NCBI RefSeq assembly: GCF_011386835.1
Contig: NC_088796.1
Location: 33,435,011 to 33,499,010, forward strand
DNA from: Chrysemys picta bellii
Taxonomy: Eukaryota; Chordata; Testudines; Emydidae
Length of the DNA stretch: 64,000 nt
Direction of reading: 5' to 3'
Shown: piece after piece, positions 61,728-64,000 of the stretch
Layout: each line of letters opens with the position of its first letter
Position numbering within the stretch: the first letter of the stretch is position 1
Translations under genes and position numbers: made by a program
Notes under the pieces: generated by a model
What the model was told of the DNA's origin: nothing
The model's database searches: none
What the model saw: only the letters and a program-made list of their open reading frames with translations

Positions 61728-62073
61728 GCACGTTTAGTCTTGAGGAAAAAAAGGCTAGGGGAAGACCTAATAAATCTTCAAATACGGTAAGGGCTGTTAA
61801 AAAGAGGACTGTGATCCAATTAGTCCACTAAAGGTAGGTAGGACAAGTAATCAGTTTAAACTGCAGCAAGGTTAGATATTAGGAAAAACTTTCTAACTAT
61901 AAGGATACGGAATATGTTACCAAGGGAGGTTGTGGAATCCTCTTATTAGAGGTTTTTAAGAACAAGTTAGACAAACATGCCAGAGATGGTCTAGGTATAC
62001 TTGGACCTGCCTCAGCACAGGGGGGACGGACTACATGATCTATCGAGGTCCCTTCCAGCACTACACATCTATA
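61728..62073 (+). mobile_element. CR1 LINE 3' end, sense
   Basis: ggctaggggaagacctaata through ggttgtggaatcctcttatt and ctacatgatctatcgaggtc ends in the CR1 3' UTR. It overlaps in content with the antisense fragment at 61075-61685, so it is a second insertion and not the other half of one inverted copy. Confidence 0.75.
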
Positions 62074-62967
62074 AGTGCAGGAAGTTATATGACGCAGGAG
62101 CGAGACACACAGGGTATGTCTACACTACGAAATTAGGTCTAATTTATAGAAGCCGGTTTTATAGAAATCGGTTGTATACAGCCGATTGTGGTTGTCCCCA
62201 CATAAAATGCTCTAAGTGCATTAAGTCGGCGGACCGCGTCCACAGTACCGAGGCTAGCGTCGACTTCCGGAGCGTTGCACTGTGGGTAGCTATCCCACAG
62301 TTCCCGCAGTCTCCGCCGCCCATTGGAATCCTGGGTTGAGATCCCAATGCCTGAATGATGCAAAACAGTGTCGCGGGGGGTTCTGGGTACATGTCGTCAG
62401 GCACCTCCCTCTCCATCAGAGCAATGGCAGACAATCAATTCGCGCCTTTTTACCTGGGTTACCTGTGCAGACAACATACCACGCCAAGCATGGAGCCCGC
62501 TCAGCTCAGCTCACAGTCACCATATGTCCTCTGGGTGCCGGCAGACGTGATACTGCATTGCTACACAGCAGCAGCTAATTGCCTTTTGGCAGTAGACAGT
62601 GCAGTGTGACTGGTAGCCTTCATCGGCGATCTGGGGGCTGGCAGACGTGGGGCTGCATTGCACACAGCAGCAGCCCCTTGCCTTTTGGTAGAAGATGGTA
62701 TATTACGACTGATATCCGTCGTCGCTGTACTGCAGTGGCTGTCAATCATGGGCACCTGGGCAGTCTCGACGATGATGGCTATCAGTCGTAGTATGCAATT
62801 TTCTGCCAAGCACCCAGAAGATGCCGAGGGCTATCAGTCATGCTGCACCGTCATCTGCCAGCTTAAGATGTAAAAAATAGATCTGTTCTGTATTCATTTG
62901 CTTCCCCCTCCCTCCGTGAAATCAACGGCCTGCTAAACCCAGGGTTTTGAGTTCAATCTTGGTGGGC

Positions 62968-62985
62968 GGGGGGGGGGGGGGGGGG
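62968..62985. repeat. Poly(G) run of 18
   Basis: A long G homopolymer inside the second Harbinger element. It may be length-variable or an assembly weak point. Confidence 0.9.
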
Positions 62986-63151
62986 CATGCTGTGTGACAG
63001 TTGTTTGTGTTTCTCCCTGATGCACGGCCACCTTTGTTGATTTTAATTCCCTGTACCTGTACGCCATGTCGTCACTCGCCCCTCCCTCCCTCCCTCCGTC
63101 AGATACTAGTTTCGCGCTTTTTTTCAGACCAGACGCCATAGCACTGGGATC

Positions 63152-63382
63152 ATGGAGCCCACTCAGATCACCGCGGCAATTATGAGCACTATGAACACCA
63201 CGCGCATTGTCCTGGAGTATATGCAGAGCCAGGACATGCCAAAGCAAAACCAGGACCAGCCGAGGAGATTGCAGCGCAGCGACGAGAGTGATGAGGAAAT
63301 TGACATGGACATAGACCTCTCACAAGGCACAGGCCCCAGCAATAAAGTCATTGTTACTTCACATTCATGCATTCTTTATTAA
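63152..63382 (+). pseudogene. Harbinger transposase N-terminal remnant
   Basis: Begins MEPTQITAAIMSTMNTTRIV and LEYMQSQ, homologous to the SITNTTCLILQYFQSHE start of the 60.2-kb copy. The acidic segment SDESDEEIDMDIDLSQGTG follows. After about codon 63 the frame continues only to a chance stop at 63380. The DDE catalytic core is wholly missing, so about 0.9 kb was deleted. An AATAAA at 63341 could be the original 3' processing signal brought close by the deletion. Confidence 0.7.
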
Positions 63383-63470
63383 TTCATCACACAACTAGGG
63401 GGATAATTGCCAAGGTAGCCCGGGATGGGTGGGGGAGGAGGGAAGGAAAAGGACACACTGCAGTTTAAAA

Positions 63471-63998
63471 CTAACTCTTATTGAAGGCCAGCCTTCTGAT
63501 GCTCGGGCAATCATCTGGGGTGGAGTGACTGGGTGGCCGGAGGCCCCCCCACCGTGTTCTTGGGCGTCTGGGTGAGGAGGCTATGGAACTTGGGGAGGAG
63601 GGCTGTTGGTTACACAGGGGCTGTAGCGGCGGTCTCTGCTCCTGCTGCCTTTTCCGCAGCTCAACCATATGCTGGAGCATATCAGTTTGATGCTCCAGCA
63701 GCCGGAGCATCGACTCTTGCCTTCTGTCTGCAAGCTGACGCCGCCTATCATCTTCAGCCCGCCACTGGCTCTGTTCATCCCGCGATTCAGCCCGCCACCT
63801 CTCCTCTCGTTCATACTGTGCTTTTCTGTAGTCTGACATTGACTGCCTCCACGCATTCTGCTGTGCTCTTTCAGCGTGGGAGGACATCTGGAGCTCCGTG
63901 AACATGTCATCCCAAGTCCACCGTTTTCTCCTTCTAATCTTCACTAGCCTCTGTGAAGGAGAAACATTTGCAGCTGGTGGAGGAGAAGGGAGAGGTGG
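63471..63998 (-). CDS. Harbinger SANT/Myb-like partner protein, partial
   Basis: An open frame with no stop from the right window edge (frame last base 63998) to TAG at 63471-63473, about 175 codons. In Harbinger elements this second protein binds the terminal DNA and brings the transposase to the nucleus. Visible: KIRRRKRWTWDDMFTELQMS; a long charged, probably helical region rich in Arg, Glu and Gln (AQYEREERWRAESRDEQSQW, RLLEHQTDMLQHMVELRKRQ); then a Pro/Ser-rich tail ending RRLAFNKS. The trihelix/Myb DNA-binding part would lie upstream, outside the window. It converges on the deleted transposase. The frame is unbroken here, unlike its neighbour. Confidence 0.75.
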   Translation of the reverse strand, partial: PPLPSPPPAANVSPSQRLVKIRRRKRWTWDDMFTELQMSSHAERAQQNAWRQSMSDYRKAQYEREERWRAESRDEQSQWRAEDDRRRQLADRRQESMLRLLEHQTDMLQHMVELRKRQQEQRPPLQPLCNQQPSSPSSIASSPRRPRTRWGGLRPPSHSTPDDCPSIRRLAFNKS

Positions 63999-64000
63999 TT

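Larger units (their letters stand above)
62112..64000 (+). mobile_element. PIF/Harbinger transposon, incomplete at window edge
   Basis: Starts GGGTATGTCTACACTACG. The leader includes ggagcgttgcactgtgggta and a stretch of repeated agcagcagc/gcagacg units (62540-62870). A plus-strand transposase start (63152) is followed by a deletion and a polyadenylation-like AATAAA (63341-63346). A convergent minus-strand gene follows. This two-gene layout (transposase plus SANT/Myb-like protein) is the PIF/Harbinger hallmark. The right end lies beyond 64000. Confidence 0.85.

Noticed and set aside
61075..62073. A single CR1 insertion with 5' inversion
   Set aside because: Both halves include the same coding segment around the KxxGWGERD region, so they must be two insertions.

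Overview
The window is vertebrate nuclear DNA, almost certainly from a turtle (Testudines, probably cryptodiran). The evidence is the repeat mix: 5'-truncated CR1 LINEs ending in ttctatgatt-type repeats, fold-back Penelope-type repeats, DIRS-type elements with tyrosine recombinase genes, PIF/Harbinger transposons with their MITEs, solo LTRs, and old L2 and MIR relics. The background is AT-rich. No bacterial or plasmid-like gene organisation is present.

Only one host exon can be supported: an internal coding exon of ARL15 (ARF-like GTPase 15) on the minus strand at 56267-56475. It has good splice sites and ends in the G4 motif region. No other ARL15 exon was found. The simplest reading is therefore that 56476-64000 lies in the upstream intron and 1-56266 in the downstream intron of this long gene. 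Everything else is intronic sequence and the transposable elements that landed in it.

Layout. 1-16 kb: a solo LTR (1814-2540), MIR and hAT relics, a CR1 tail, two fold-back repeats (5.9 and 7.4 kb), Harbinger MITEs (8.9 and 15.7 kb), a CR1-L2 pair (12.9-13.9 kb) and a hAT MITE (14.1 kb). 16-32 kb: mostly unique AT-rich sequence with a Tigger-like MITE (18.6 kb), a third fold-back repeat (19.0 kb), an L2 tail (20.6 kb), an unexplained inverted pair of about 200 bp (23.4 and 25.5 kb) and one orphan exon-like segment (29.7 kb). 31-34 kb: MIR, CR1, a palindromic MITE and a Penelope-like element that contains an internal inversion and a nested Harbinger MITE. 34-46 kb: mainly unique intron with small MITEs. 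46.2-50.1 kb: an internally deleted DIRS element with a young CR1 inside it. 50.4-51.0 kb: an LTR-like block. 53.2-55.5 kb: a 5'-truncated DIRS element with a solo LTR inside its recombinase gene. 56.3-56.5 kb: the ARL15 exon. 56.8-58.1 kb: an LTR directly abutting a Tigger-like element. 59.8-64 kb: two Harbinger elements separated by two head-to-head CR1 fragments; the second one still carries a long open reading frame for the SANT/Myb partner protein and runs off the window edge.

There is no operon-like cooperation here. What the window records is a sequence of insertions: MITE into Penelope, CR1 into DIRS, LTR into DIRS. The most unusual features are the three fold-back repeats with perfect target-site duplications and hammerhead-like motifs, the unassigned inverted pair at 23.4/25.5 kb, and the complete DIRS terminal architecture. 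All family names were assigned by recognition, without database searches.
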